This document shows, one piece after another, positions 43,675 through 51,345 of a DNA stretch of 51,345 nt. A model generated the notes under the pieces. It searched no databases and was not told where the DNA came from. It worked only from the letters and a program-made list of their open reading frames with translations. The position numbers and the translations under genes were made by a program. The DNA is from a virus, in IMG/VR virus record IMGVR_UViG_3300036859_000157, positions 1-51,345 of that record; one strand, given 5' to 3'. The stretch's first letter is position 1, and each line of letters begins with the position of its first letter.

Positions 43675-44257
43675 TAGTTCCCTCCGAACACATCGTCTTT
43701 ACCTATTCCTTGACCAACCTTTTGCTTCAAGCGCTCCATCTCTGCCACACGAGCCTTCTCGTTGTAGTACTCCTTCCACTCTTCAACCTCATACGACTTC
43801 ATCTCTCCGAGCATGCGGTCTACCGAGGCATAGTGGAGGTTTTCGGCTAGCTGGTAGTAGAAGAACCGTTCTGGTGCGCTGCGGAGTCTTTTCCCACTTC
43901 CTGACTACCGACGTTCGATAGACCAGAAAGTCGGAGCGCAACCTGCGCGAGCTGCTCTAGTGCGCCGCCGTTCTTGTCGTTGATCGACTCTTCGTCAGAG
44001 TCGGTGAACAACTTTTCCCCGGAATCGGGGTCGTAAGCACAGTGGATAATCAAACGAGGGTAAAATTTGAGAAAGTCGACTTTACCCTCGTCGTCGACAG
44101 AGTCAGCTAGCATCTTCGCTCGCTCTCGGCCGGACATACTTCTGATCTCCACAGCAGCATTACCCCACTGCTTGACTTCGACGGTCTCTTTGTCGATATC
44201 GACAAAGGCGAGAATCCTGTCACGCAGAGATACTGCTTCAGTAGCTTCGTTCGTCAT
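43674..44257 (-). CDS. tail assembly chaperone, -1 frameshift product
   Basis: The second chaperone form. Translation slips at GGGAAAA (43889-43895) and continues in the -1 frame as RLRSAPERFFYYQLAENLHY to VFGGN, ending at the TAG that overlaps the tape-measure start. The extension is acidic/basic helical, like other T-type domains. The slip site has the canonical XXXYYYZ form. Confidence 0.88.
43847..44257 (-). CDS. tail assembly chaperone, short form
   Basis: 136 aa, reading through the slip site in frame and ending HQNGSSTTS. Helical protein between tail tube and tape-measure genes, the universal position of the G chaperone in siphoviruses. It coats the tape measure during assembly. Confidence 0.88.
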   Translation of the reverse strand: MTNEATEAVSLRDRILAFVDIDKETVEVKQWGNAAVEIRSMSGRERAKMLADSVDDEGKVDFLKFYPRLIIHCAYDPDSGEKLFTDSDEESINDKNGGALEQLAQVALRLSGLSNVGSQEVGKDSAAHQNGSSTTS

Positions 44258-44279
44258 CTTTATTCACCTCCGTCCTGGT

Positions 44280-44711
44280 TTAGAATGTGTTACGTGTTAC
44301 AGCAGCGTCGATACGTGTGTTGGCTGTAAAGTTGACCAAGTCGGAAGCACCGGTTGTAACTTCGTAACTCAACACAACAACTTCACCTGTATAGCGACGC
44401 TGTCCAACTGATCCACCATGAGGTCCGAACTCAAAGGTGCGCTTTGCATTCGCGCCAGAAGCACCAACTGCAGTTGAGAGAATGTCATGAATCGCACCAG
44501 ATGCACTATCGTAGCGACCGTTGAGCGTGACGCTGGCACCGATAAAACCTGCTACGTAGGACTTCTCCTGCTTACCAAGAGTGGTTGATTCGAGTTGCTC
44601 CGGCTCCTGAGGAAATCCGATCTCGGTGAGGTATTGCGTGATGTCTACGACGGCACCAACGCTATTATCGAGTTTAAAGACCGCGTCCTTACCAGCTTGA
44701 AAAGTAGCCAT
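44280..44711 (-). CDS. tail tube protein, paralogue 2
   Basis: 143 aa. Tube-fold landmarks: GKDAVFKLDNS, DITQYLTEIG, LESTTLGKQEKSYVAGFIG, EFGPHGGSVGQRRYTGEVVV. It shares the GK-A, LTQY/ITQY and TTLG/TTFG motifs with the longer gene upstream. One of the two builds the main tail tube; which one is not decided. Confidence 0.78.
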   Translation of the reverse strand: MATFQAGKDAVFKLDNSVGAVVDITQYLTEIGFPQEPEQLESTTLGKQEKSYVAGFIGASVTLNGRYDSASGAIHDILSTAVGASGANAKRTFEFGPHGGSVGQRRYTGEVVVLSYEVTTGASDLVNFTANTRIDAAVTRNTF

Positions 44712-44721
44712 TTATATCCCC

Positions 44722-45495
44722 TTAGAATCCACGATTGATCGCGATGGCGAACTTAAGCGTTCCGGCACCAGCAGCCCCGGTGTAGGAAGCTCGTAACCAC
44801 TTGTTGACCGTCGTACCGATGTTGATTTCCTTGACTTCAGATGTGACGGTTGTTGCGGGTACAGCCGTGAAAGTCACGAGAGCTGCCCAGGTTCCATCAG
44901 AACCGGTTGTCGAATCTGCGCTGTGTTCTACGCGGAAGGTTGTTGATTGGTTGTAAGCGTTAGATGGCACGTGAAGATGGGCACGTAGCCCCTTAGCCGT
45001 GGACGCGTTCGTTGGGTTGTTGATACCAACTAGGTTGACTGCCGAGCCGGTCGGCGTAACTCCGGTGTCGGTCTGCGCTGCAGCAGTGAGTACCTTACCC
45101 CAACGCGTTCCACCCGAGCCCACGAACGCACCCGCAGCCGGTACCGGAGCGGATAGACCAGCACCAGTTTCGTAACGAGTCTCGACGGCTGAGAGAACGA
45201 ATGCAGTGTTACCGAGCGTTCCGTATCCTTCTGGAAAGAATGAAATAGCCGCAGGAGTCGCGTCGTCGAGCATGTCGAACAATGCATCATCGGGACCGCC
45301 AACTACTGGATCGTAGAACCCAGTCATACCCATTGAGCCGTCGACGAATCCACCGATAAACGAGCGGTATGCCGAACCGAATGTTGTAGTGTCAAGCTCG
45401 TCGGCCGTCGAGCCTGCGGTGACTTCCTGGAAGTACTGCGTGAGATCGTACTGTTTTACGAGAAGTTTTGCGTTCTTACCTGAGGTAAATGCCAT
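44722..45495 (-). CDS. tail tube protein, paralogue 1
   Basis: 257 aa. N-terminal tube fold (GKNAKLLVKQYDLTQYFQEV, LDTTTFGSAYRSFIGGFVD). Residues 120-257 form an added beta-sandwich (HLHVPSNAYNQSTTFRVEHS), as in tube proteins with an extra Ig-like surface domain. TAATG junction with the acidic gene. Confidence 0.78.
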   Translation of the reverse strand: MAFTSGKNAKLLVKQYDLTQYFQEVTAGSTADELDTTTFGSAYRSFIGGFVDGSMGMTGFYDPVVGGPDDALFDMLDDATPAAISFFPEGYGTLGNTAFVLSAVETRYETGAGLSAPVPAAGAFVGSGGTRWGKVLTAAAQTDTGVTPTGSAVNLVGINNPTNASTAKGLRAHLHVPSNAYNQSTTFRVEHSADSTTGSDGTWAALVTFTAVPATTVTSEVKEINIGTTVNKWLRASYTGAAGAGTLKFAIAINRGF

Positions 45496-45743
45496 TATTC
45501 TTCCCTTTCGTCAAGCTCGATGTCGTCGAAAAACCCTTCGTTCTCTTCGGCTACGACGCGATCCTCTTCGTTCTCGCGAGCGTCCTCGTCTACGGGCTCA
45601 TCGCTGGCATCGTTTGTCGTACCAACTGCTCCAGAACGGAGCAGTTCTTCGGTGACTACATCCTCTGGAAGAGAATCACCGGGTTGATAGGTCTTCCCGT
45701 CTACTTCTACTTCGACGGTTGCTACGTAGTCTACCTTCGCCAT
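45495..45743 (-). CDS. acidic protein, 82 aa
   Basis: A short beta-barrel-like N-terminus (VEVEVDGKTYQPGDSLPED) and an extremely acidic tail (DEDARENEEDRVVAEENEGF). AGGAG precedes ATG. Lies between the connector genes and tail tube genes; possibly an assembly factor. Unknown. Confidence 0.65.
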   Translation of the reverse strand: MAKVDYVATVEVEVDGKTYQPGDSLPEDVVTEELLRSGAVGTTNDASDEPVDEDARENEEDRVVAEENEGFFDDIELDEREE

Positions 45744-45865
45744 TTAAGTCTCCTAGCACGCCGAGACTCGCCTGGCTTCGAGGCCACCTACCTCGGGCTG
45801 GGGAGGCTCGCTACGTGAGCAAGACGATAAGTTGTCACTGAAATCATGCCTTGCGCGGTCAAGGC
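45744..45865 (-). other. 122-bp gap before acidic gene
   Basis: No gene. It holds a GCTC/GAGC hairpin near 45810 and a GAGG/CCTC hairpin near 45780, followed by the AGGAG of the next gene. No convincing promoter. Confidence 0.3.
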
Positions 45866-46063
45866 TTACGCTGGGTGCGGCCCCTCGGAGCGGTTATACG
45901 TGCGGCAGTGACGGCACTGGATGCGCCACGGGCGACTCGCGTAAGTCGCGATCATCTTGCCGCACTTGGCACAGCGAGGCTTGTGATCGGTGACTGGGCG
46001 AACTCCGAAACCCGCGTATGGCTCTACGGAACTTATGGTGATCTCCAGGCTTCGTAATTGCAT
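45866..46063 (-). CDS. Com-like zinc protein, 65 aa
   Basis: CAKCGKMIATYASRPWRIQC then RHC: two CxxC pairs with a basic loop, the pattern of Mu Com, a zinc-dependent mRNA-binding translational activator. Found in many actinophage structural operons. It overlaps the tail terminator gene by 31 bp. Target RNA unknown. Confidence 0.7.
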   Translation of the reverse strand: MQLRSLEITISSVEPYAGFGVRPVTDHKPRCAKCGKMIATYASRPWRIQCRHCRTYNRSEGPHPA

Positions 46064-46449
46064 GCCAGCCGCCAGCGTCCGCCTTGCACGGTCCCGTCAG
46101 GCGGGCCGAGTGGAAAAGGCTCCGACTGGAGCGCGCGCACGCGGAGATAGTTGGCTCCCGACAGCGACTGGTTGCTTATCGCGTGGAGCTTGGTGCGTAT
46201 GCTCGTAGACTTCGTGAGCGCAGTTGGGTAATCAACCGCGCGCACGAGCACTTGGAACCGTAGCACGAGCACGGCGTCAGCATTAAAGACTTCCTCGGAC
46301 GGGGCACCGGGTGAGGTAAGGATAGACGTCACAGTCGTAAGAGGATTAACGACCGGGTCGTCTGGCATATAGCTTAGCCAGATGGTTTGATCGAGAACAC
46401 CTTCACCGTTCGCGGCGAGGTAAGCACCAATCTCAGTTAGGGTAGCCAT
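46033..46449 (-). CDS. tail terminator protein
   Basis: 138 aa. Opens MATLTEIGAYLAANGEG, then MPDDP and VLRFQVLVRAVDYPTALTKS, and ends with an LxGP-DG region. This order matches tail terminators of actinophages that close the tail tube before head joining. TAATG junction with the upstream connector gene. Confidence 0.75.
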   Translation of the reverse strand: MATLTEIGAYLAANGEGVLDQTIWLSYMPDDPVVNPLTTVTSILTSPGAPSEEVFNADAVLVLRFQVLVRAVDYPTALTKSTSIRTKLHAISNQSLSGANYLRVRALQSEPFPLGPPDGTVQGGRWRLACNYEAWRSP

Positions 46450-46847
46450 TAACGCCTCAATGTAGCGGCAAACACCCAACCCGCTACCTTACTTGGAAAG
46501 TCACGTGACATCTCTAAGAATGGAAGCTCCAAGAACTTAGCTTGCCCGTCGTCGTGGAAGGCTTGCAGGTCTTCATGAACGATCCATCCATAGAACACGT
46601 TACCGGGTTGGTCGGCCCCTCCGAATACAACATCGGCAGAAATAGCTCGCGTACGCCGTGTTTCTATGCGACCAGAGTTGACAAGATCACGATACAGCGT
46701 CGGTACTAGCGGTCGCGCGCGGTCGAGTAGCTCCTGCGCTTCGCGCATCACTCCGTCTCGAATTGCTAGTCCGGTGTAGCGCCGGATACGCGCGAAGTTC
46801 TCGATCACTATGTCGGTACCTTCCACCTTCACTTGCACTCTAAACAC
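46449..46847 (-). CDS. HK97 gp10-like head-tail connector
   Basis: 132 aa. Basic helix region followed by AIRDGVMREAQELLDRARPL, then beta strands, ending EMSRDFPSKVAGWVFAATL. This is the HK97 gp10 pattern. GTG at 46847 has AGGAG six bases upstream, which is better spaced than the TTG at 46853. Confidence 0.75.
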   Translation of the reverse strand: MFRVQVKVEGTDIVIENFARIRRYTGLAIRDGVMREAQELLDRARPLVPTLYRDLVNSGRIETRRTRAISADVVFGGADQPGNVFYGWIVHEDLQAFHDDGQAKFLELPFLEMSRDFPSKVAGWVFAATLRR

Positions 46848-46874
46848 CGTCAACTCCTAACATAGTCGTCATAG

Positions 46875-46964
46875 CTACTCCACGACGTTTGAGCAGAGGT
46901 ACCAAAATCTCGGTACTGGAGCACCCGAATTATCGGTACTGGAGGTCTTGAAATACAACGACAA
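46875..46964 (-). CDS. possible very small protein, 29 aa
   Basis: A TTG start has GGAGGT ten bases upstream and reads SLYFKTSSTDNSGAPVP then RFWYLCSNVVE, filling the gap between two connector genes. It contains two copies of a CTCCAGTACCG motif. Tentative: supported only by ribosome site and composition. Confidence 0.3.
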   Translation of the reverse strand: MSLYFKTSSTDNSGAPVPRFWYLCSNVVE

Positions 46965-46968
46965 CTCT

Positions 46969-47301
46969 TTATGTACCTCCACACAACACCTCCGTGTGGT
47001 GGACCCCGCGTTCATCACGCAGTACTTCGGTTGCAACGATGCGTGGTGTCGATCCATCAGGAAACGTGATTCGGTCATTAGCTGTAAGTTGCACCTCGCC
47101 GTCGATGTAAACGGTATGCGTGATCTGGTCCATCTGCCCTGCTTCATTACGCACAAATCGGTGCTTGTTTTCTATCCATGCGCGATGTTCAATGGGCTCG
47201 TCGTACGTAGGAATACCGAATCCTGTGCCGTCATAAGCATTGGCGTTTTCGGTAATCACAATATCGGTCATGAGCTGTAGCAGCTCGGGCTCCATAGCCA
47301 T
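46969..47301 (-). CDS. head-tail stopper
   Basis: 110 aa. MAMEPELLQLMTDIVITENA, then beta strands (EHRAWIENKHRFVRN, DGEVQLTANDRITFPDG) of the siphovirus stopper fold (gp16/gpFII-like). Position between adaptor and gp10-like gene fits. TAATG start overlap. Confidence 0.75.
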   Translation of the reverse strand: MAMEPELLQLMTDIVITENANAYDGTGFGIPTYDEPIEHRAWIENKHRFVRNEAGQMDQITHTVYIDGEVQLTANDRITFPDGSTPRIVATEVLRDERGVHHTEVLCGGT

Positions 47302-47744
47302 TAATGGTGACCCCACGCAGTACCCCAGAATCCTTCGGTTACAAACGGTCCATCGTGAACACCTAAGATGATGTACGGAGGAACCAACTCACTATCCTGT
47401 AGCCAGTTGTCACGGTCGGTTTGTGTAACACCACCGGCATACGGATAACCTGGTGACACTCGCTGAGCACGATGACGCAATGACTTAGCGACTTCACGGT
47501 AATACTGAGCGTTAGTCGAGTAGGTTATCGACATACCGCCGATGCGGCGATCTGGCAAGGCAGCGAAGCGAGCCGCTATTACACTAGCGCCCTCGGCAGC
47601 CGCGTAAAGCGGATTAGCAAATTGATCCAGGAGCCAGTTGATCTCTTCATCTTGCATGAGTTGCCGGTTCTCGTCGGTGTCTTGCAACAAGAACCGTACT
47701 TGGTCTTTCTCTGATACAGCCGGATTAGCCGTGTATGTCCACAT
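47301..47744 (-). CDS. head-tail adaptor
   Basis: 147 aa. An all-helical connector of the HK97 gp6 type: VRFLLQDTDENRQLMQDEEI followed by EGASVIAARFA and AQYYREVAKSLRHRAQRV. The DTDE-x-x-QLL-DEEI sequence is characteristic. It begins the connector block. Confidence 0.8.
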   Translation of the reverse strand: MWTYTANPAVSEKDQVRFLLQDTDENRQLMQDEEINWLLDQFANPLYAAAEGASVIAARFAALPDRRIGGMSITYSTNAQYYREVAKSLRHRAQRVSPGYPYAGGVTQTDRDNWLQDSELVPPYIILGVHDGPFVTEGFWGTAWGHH

Positions 47745-47747
47745 AAC

Positions 47748-50012
47748 CTATTCCTCCACCACTACGATAACCGGCACGGCTTCTCGAATAGCTTGGACAC
47801 CAGGTTGAAAGTCTCGAATAGCTTGGACACCAGGTTGGAAGATTTGAACGAGAGGACTCTGCTGGAAATCAACACCCAAGCTGATAATTGGAATGCCGAA
47901 AATCTCACCTGAAGCTATAGCTACCGGCATGGTAATCACCGAACCGGTCAGTATGGTTGGAGACCCTATACTCTGAGCTGATGCAATGCCTCCGGGAGCG
48001 ACAACTACCGCTCCTGGAACGAATTCAGGAAGACCGAAAGATTCGCCACCAGAGATTGAAACTGGCGCGACAGTCAGGAGTAAATCGAAGTTTCCGAATT
48101 GCTCATCTGATGCAATAGCTGAAGGAGCAATTCTTAAGTGAACCGCAGGCATACCAGTTACTTCGGCACTCGCGATACCTGTAGGCAGAAGAGTTGTCTG
48201 CGTGCTAAGGGATGGTGACCCTAGTGCTTCCAACGAGTCGATGGCGACTGGAGTTACTAGGAATGCACCTGTTGTCAAAACAGGCAATCCAACAGTCTGA
48301 GCGCTTGCGATTCCGTTAGGTAATATTGTCACACTTCCAGGAATTAAGGTAGGATTACCTAACGTTTCGGTTGAGGCGATGCCCGTCAAGGAGATCACGG
48401 TTCCACCTGCCAATACCAGCGGGTTTCCGAATGATTCTTCAGTAGAAATGCTAGCTGAGAATACACGCAAGTTGAGTTGAGGAATCCCGAACGTTTCATT
48501 GCTGGCGACTCCTGAAGGTGAGAGCGTCACTGCACCAGATAGAATTGATGGTGCGCCGAAATCTTGTTGGCTAACGATCCCGTTAGGCAATACTGTGACT
48601 ACACCACTCTGTAGAGTCGGTGAGCCAAGTTCTTCTGCAGTAGCAATACCAACTAAAACGAGAGTCACAGCCCCAGAAGTTATGGCTGGAGCACCAAAAA
48701 CTTCAGCAGTACTTACTCCAGCAGGAAAGATTCTATAGTGTAACGTTGGTGTTCCAAACGTCTCGGTTGAGGCAACGCCGTTGGCTAGAATCAATGCAGC
48801 ACCTAGAGCTATAACCGGTGCTCCAAATGCACTTGATGATGCAACTCCGATTGGGAAGATACGCTGTTGCAACATTGGCGCTCCAAAAACTTCGTTGCTG
48901 GCGATGTTAGTTGGCACAACAACTACAGCACCAGTAACGATTGACAACGTACCGAAGGCTTGGTTCGAACTAATACCTGCCGGGAACACACGCAAGTGCA
49001 AGGTTGGAGTACCAAACACTTGAGCGGACGGTATGCCAGACAACACGACGGTCGCGACACCGGGAGCGATTGTTGGAGAACCAAAAACAGTCGCGCTGGC
49101 TACTCCGCTAGGGAATAGACGTAGGTTGAGTTTTGGAATACCAAATGCCTGCGCACTGGCTACACCTGATGGAATTACCGTTGTGGCTCCAACCTGTATC
49201 GTCGGCGAGCCTATCGCTTGTGCGGATGTAATGCCTGTCGGCACGATGCTAACCGATCCACGTTGAATCGTAGGTGAACCCATTGCTTGGCTGGACGCAA
49301 CGCCAGTAGGTTGAATCGTTGTCGATCCGGCCGCTATCGAAAGCGCTGGTCTTCCAAATTGGTTCGGTCCTTGAAACCAGAAGTCCTTCTCAACATCAGA
49401 CTTAAAATCGCTCCATCGTGCAAGATACGATGTAGCTGGAGGGTAAATTGCCCGTGGGTTTACGGCAATTTGTGTCCGTAAGGTACCGAAGGCTCCTGCT
49501 GAAGCTATTCCAGTCGGGATAACAGTTTGGTCTGCGTTAAAGGGAGTGATAACTTCGCAAGCTGTTGTTCCAGTTGTAAGAGTTGCTGTGCGTGTGCTAA
49601 TAGCATTCGAATTACGAAACCGATAGTCGACACGAAGACGATCTCCAGCGTTCCAGGTGCCAAGGTTCACACTCGACAAAAGGAAACTTAGGTTACCGGT
49701 AAGATTCTGTTCTGTAGATGCTCCCGAACTAGCCTGAACAACACCGGACGAGTTAATTCGACGCACTTCTACAGACGCAAAAAGGTCAGCGTGTCCAGTT
49801 GTGACGCCGATCTCAACAGTAATATTGCCAGTAGTACCCGCAGCACCCGGTTTGCCAGGTAAGGTGAACCCAAATGAGATGTCGGTTGTTAATGCAGGGA
49901 CTGAGATACCAACCGTGCTGCCCGTCTCAGTTCCGACAGACAACTCCTTATTGAAGTCGTTGCCACCCGTGAGATCAGAGTTCGCTGTTTTAAGAACATA
50001 GGTGACAGCCAT
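47748..50012 (-). CDS. virion protein with about 23 tandem repeats
   Basis: 754 aa. The N-terminal 165 residues are a beta-sandwich (VEIGVTTGHADLFASVEVRR). After a short linker, residues about 166-720 carry about 23 units of 20-23 residues with consensus G-I-A-S-x-E-x-F-G-x-P-T-I (for example TGIASAEVTGMP, SGVASNETFGIP). Such regular repeats suggest a beta-solenoid or beta-prism rod. The C-terminus has a duplicated FQPGVQAIR segment. Probably a capsid decoration or fibre; not recognised as a named family. Confidence 0.7.
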   Translation of the reverse strand: MAVTYVLKTANSDLTGGNDFNKELSVGTETGSTVGISVPALTTDISFGFTLPGKPGAAGTTGNITVEIGVTTGHADLFASVEVRRINSSGVVQASSGASTEQNLTGNLSFLLSSVNLGTWNAGDRLRVDYRFRNSNAISTRTATLTTGTTACEVITPFNADQTVIPTGIASAGAFGTLRTQIAVNPRAIYPPATSYLARWSDFKSDVEKDFWFQGPNQFGRPALSIAAGSTTIQPTGVASSQAMGSPTIQRGSVSIVPTGITSAQAIGSPTIQVGATTVIPSGVASAQAFGIPKLNLRLFPSGVASATVFGSPTIAPGVATVVLSGIPSAQVFGTPTLHLRVFPAGISSNQAFGTLSIVTGAVVVVPTNIASNEVFGAPMLQQRIFPIGVASSSAFGAPVIALGAALILANGVASTETFGTPTLHYRIFPAGVSTAEVFGAPAITSGAVTLVLVGIATAEELGSPTLQSGVVTVLPNGIVSQQDFGAPSILSGAVTLSPSGVASNETFGIPQLNLRVFSASISTEESFGNPLVLAGGTVISLTGIASTETLGNPTLIPGSVTILPNGIASAQTVGLPVLTTGAFLVTPVAIDSLEALGSPSLSTQTTLLPTGIASAEVTGMPAVHLRIAPSAIASDEQFGNFDLLLTVAPVSISGGESFGLPEFVPGAVVVAPGGIASAQSIGSPTILTGSVITMPVAIASGEIFGIPIISLGVDFQQSPLVQIFQPGVQAIRDFQPGVQAIREAVPVIVVVEE
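47782..47837. repeat. 26-bp direct repeat with 30-bp period
   Basis: Positions 47782-47807 and 47812-47837 are identical. It encodes the duplicated FQPGVQAIR tail of the repeat protein and looks like recent tandem duplication. Confidence 0.85.
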
Positions 50013-50022
50013 GTGTCACCTC

Positions 50023-50502
50023 TTACTTGAAATAGTCGACCCAACCGTGGCTTCCACGCAGGATCGTGACGGTACCAGATGTGCCTGCTTCGATCTTGTA
50101 TTGAGGAATAACCATCCCGCCAGTCGACCCATTGATAACGTAACCATTGATGCGCATGAAGTAAGCCGTTGCTCCTGGACCGGTAGTCGGTGCTGCAACT
50201 GTTCCATATGCCGTCGCAACTACACCGGTACCAGCAACCGCAGTCACCCAAGGAACATCCATTGAGTAACGAAGCTGTGTTGGTGAAGCGGGTCCGTTCA
50301 TGGTGAGCTGAATACCTATAGTTGTTGCCGAAGAAGTGTAAAACAAGTGATACCAGAACAATGCTCGCTGATTAGCGCGAAGTTTAAATCCTAGTCCTGT
50401 GATATTGGTTAGCGTTGTGTTGTTCGTGTACGCCTGGTCTGCATTCTTCCATAGTTTCTGGAAGGTCAAGTCCCAAGGAGATTCACCGTAGTCGATAGTC
50501 AT
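50023..50502 (-). CDS. virion-region hypothetical protein, 159 aa
   Basis: Beta-rich (ALFWYHLFYTSSATTIGIQL, ILRGSHGWVDY). The pattern 'TLTNITGLGFKLRANQRALF' looks like C-terminal domains of phage fibres and decoration proteins. Between the beta-propeller gene and the repeat protein. Function not certain. Confidence 0.6.
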   Translation of the reverse strand: MTIDYGESPWDLTFQKLWKNADQAYTNNTTLTNITGLGFKLRANQRALFWYHLFYTSSATTIGIQLTMNGPASPTQLRYSMDVPWVTAVAGTGVVATAYGTVAAPTTGPGATAYFMRINGYVINGSTGGMVIPQYKIEAGTSGTVTILRGSHGWVDYFK

Positions 50503-51344
50503 TAGTCGTTCGGTCCCGCGACTGCTTCGTCGATGTAAACTGAACCGTGTTCGGTATAGAAGTCGTCGGCTGGATTAACGATGAACTTTGTGCCCTGATA
50601 GCAGTAGACGTTACCTTCACCGTTTTGGTCGCTGCACATATAGAGGTTGGAGTTCCCTGGACCCATGACGATACGTGTAGCCGGTATGCCTGAATCGACG
50701 AACTCATAGGTCGTGCTCTTAGATGGCAGAACGAAGGACGCCCAATTGCGAGTTCCACGTCCTACGGCATACATAGATTTCCCAGTAGGAGAAATTACGA
50801 CATCCTTAGGAGCGTTCATAGCAAGTGTTGTACCGGTAAAGAAGAACCCCGGAACCGACCATTCACGAAGAAGGTTAGCGCTCTCATCGGCCATCCAAGC
50901 TGTTATTGCATCAGGTGCAACCGAAAGTCCTCTCAACCCTGTACCGCCTGAAGCGTTCCCAATATTCGTATCGTTAGAAGTTGTGATGCCATGCACGTTT
51001 GTTGAAGTAGTCGCATAAACGACAGAATCTCCCGGTACCACAGCTACGTCTCGCTGGTTTGATCCGGTAGTAATTGCCAGTACGTTAGCATCCGACAATC
51101 GAACTCTATAGATGCGACCGTTGCTTCCGTCAGACACGTATAGCTTTGAGCCATCGGAGAGGATGCACATGAACTCGGGCGTGCCAGGTGTCGAGAATGT
51201 ACGTAGCACTTCACCTGACTGCGGGTTGATTTCAAGTACGTTAGCAGCCGAACGCTGACTTACGTAGATTTTCGTTGCATCAGTCGGATGTGCAACTACA
51301 CCATAGGGATCAGTGAGGTCTGTTAAAGATGGAAGTTGTCCCAT
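50502..51344 (-). CDS. beta-propeller protein, 280 aa
   Basis: Repeating blades such as YGVVAHPTDATKIYVSQRS, EFMCILSDGSKLYVSDGSNG and DVVISPTGKSMYAVGRGTRN are NHL/YVTN-type blades, about five to six. No signal peptide. Virion surface propellers can bind host polymers. The ATG lies one base from the window end, so an upstream start cannot be excluded. Confidence 0.65.
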   Translation of the reverse strand: MGQLPSLTDLTDPYGVVAHPTDATKIYVSQRSAANVLEINPQSGEVLRTFSTPGTPEFMCILSDGSKLYVSDGSNGRIYRVRLSDANVLAITTGSNQRDVAVVPGDSVVYATTSTNVHGITTSNDTNIGNASGGTGLRGLSVAPDAITAWMADESANLLREWSVPGFFFTGTTLAMNAPKDVVISPTGKSMYAVGRGTRNWASFVLPSKSTTYEFVDSGIPATRIVMGPGNSNLYMCSDQNGEGNVYCYQGTKFIVNPADDFYTEHGSVYIDEAVAGPND

Positions 51345-51345
51345 C

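Noticed and set aside
46875-47156. Longer minus frame of 93 codons across the head-tail stopper gene
   Set aside because: Most of it is out of frame inside the stopper gene; only the last 29 codons after a ribosome site are kept as a tentative small gene.
1-51345. CRISPR array
   Set aside because: The Cas4-like gene prompted a look, but no regularly spaced direct repeats with unique spacers were found; the only regular repeats are tRNAs and the protein-coding repeats at 47.7-49.5 kb.

Overview
This window is part of the genome of a tailed, probably siphovirus-type phage of an actinobacterium. The phage call rests on a complete head-tail connector, tail tube, chaperone, tape-measure and lysis block. 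The actinobacterial host is inferred from a WhiB-like regulator, an Rpf-like muralytic domain, frequent GTG/TTG starts and several genes that look leaderless. No integrase, large terminase, portal or major capsid gene lies in the window.

Layout. (1) 1-9 kb, minus strand: a tightly coupled operon of small genes around an RNA-repair set (RtcB ligase, Rnl2-type RNA ligase, a HAD-type phosphatase, a metallophosphoesterase), with one divergent WhiB gene. (2) 9.06-9.38 kb: two sigma70-like promoters, a terminator and a structured non-coding RNA candidate. (3) 9.4-13.4 kb, minus strand: a dense array of 34 tRNA genes whose anticodons cover all twenty amino acids, mostly separated by exactly one nucleotide and interrupted by homing-endonuclease genes and odd tRNA-like elements. 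(4) 13.4-18.4 kb, minus strand: small zinc-ribbon, membrane and DNA-binding proteins ending in two HTH proteins near the early divergent control region. (5) 18.4-32.7 kb, plus strand: early/replication arm with an XRE-RHH regulator and paired operators, an intein-containing DinG-like helicase, a Cas4-like exonuclease, a Sak4-like ATPase, an ERCC4-type nuclease, a family-4 uracil-DNA glycosylase and an Rpf-like secreted enzyme. (6) A terminator at 32.7 kb where the two arms converge. (7) 32.7-51.3 kb, minus strand: the late operon, read right to left: beta-propeller and repeat proteins, head-tail connectors, Com-like zinc protein, two tail-tube paralogues, frameshifted chaperone, tape measure, a large minor tail protein with LamG-like units, three paralogous appendage proteins, M15-like endolysin, two membrane/coiled-coil proteins and a holin candidate.

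How it fits together. Early genes run outward in both directions from about 18.4 kb. The tRNA set plus RNA-sealing enzymes suggests a strategy to keep translation going when host anticodon nucleases act or when host codon usage differs. Most genes overlap by ATGA, GTGA, TGATG or TAATG junctions, so translation is probably coupled along each operon. Gene functions were assigned by reading motifs; no database search was run.
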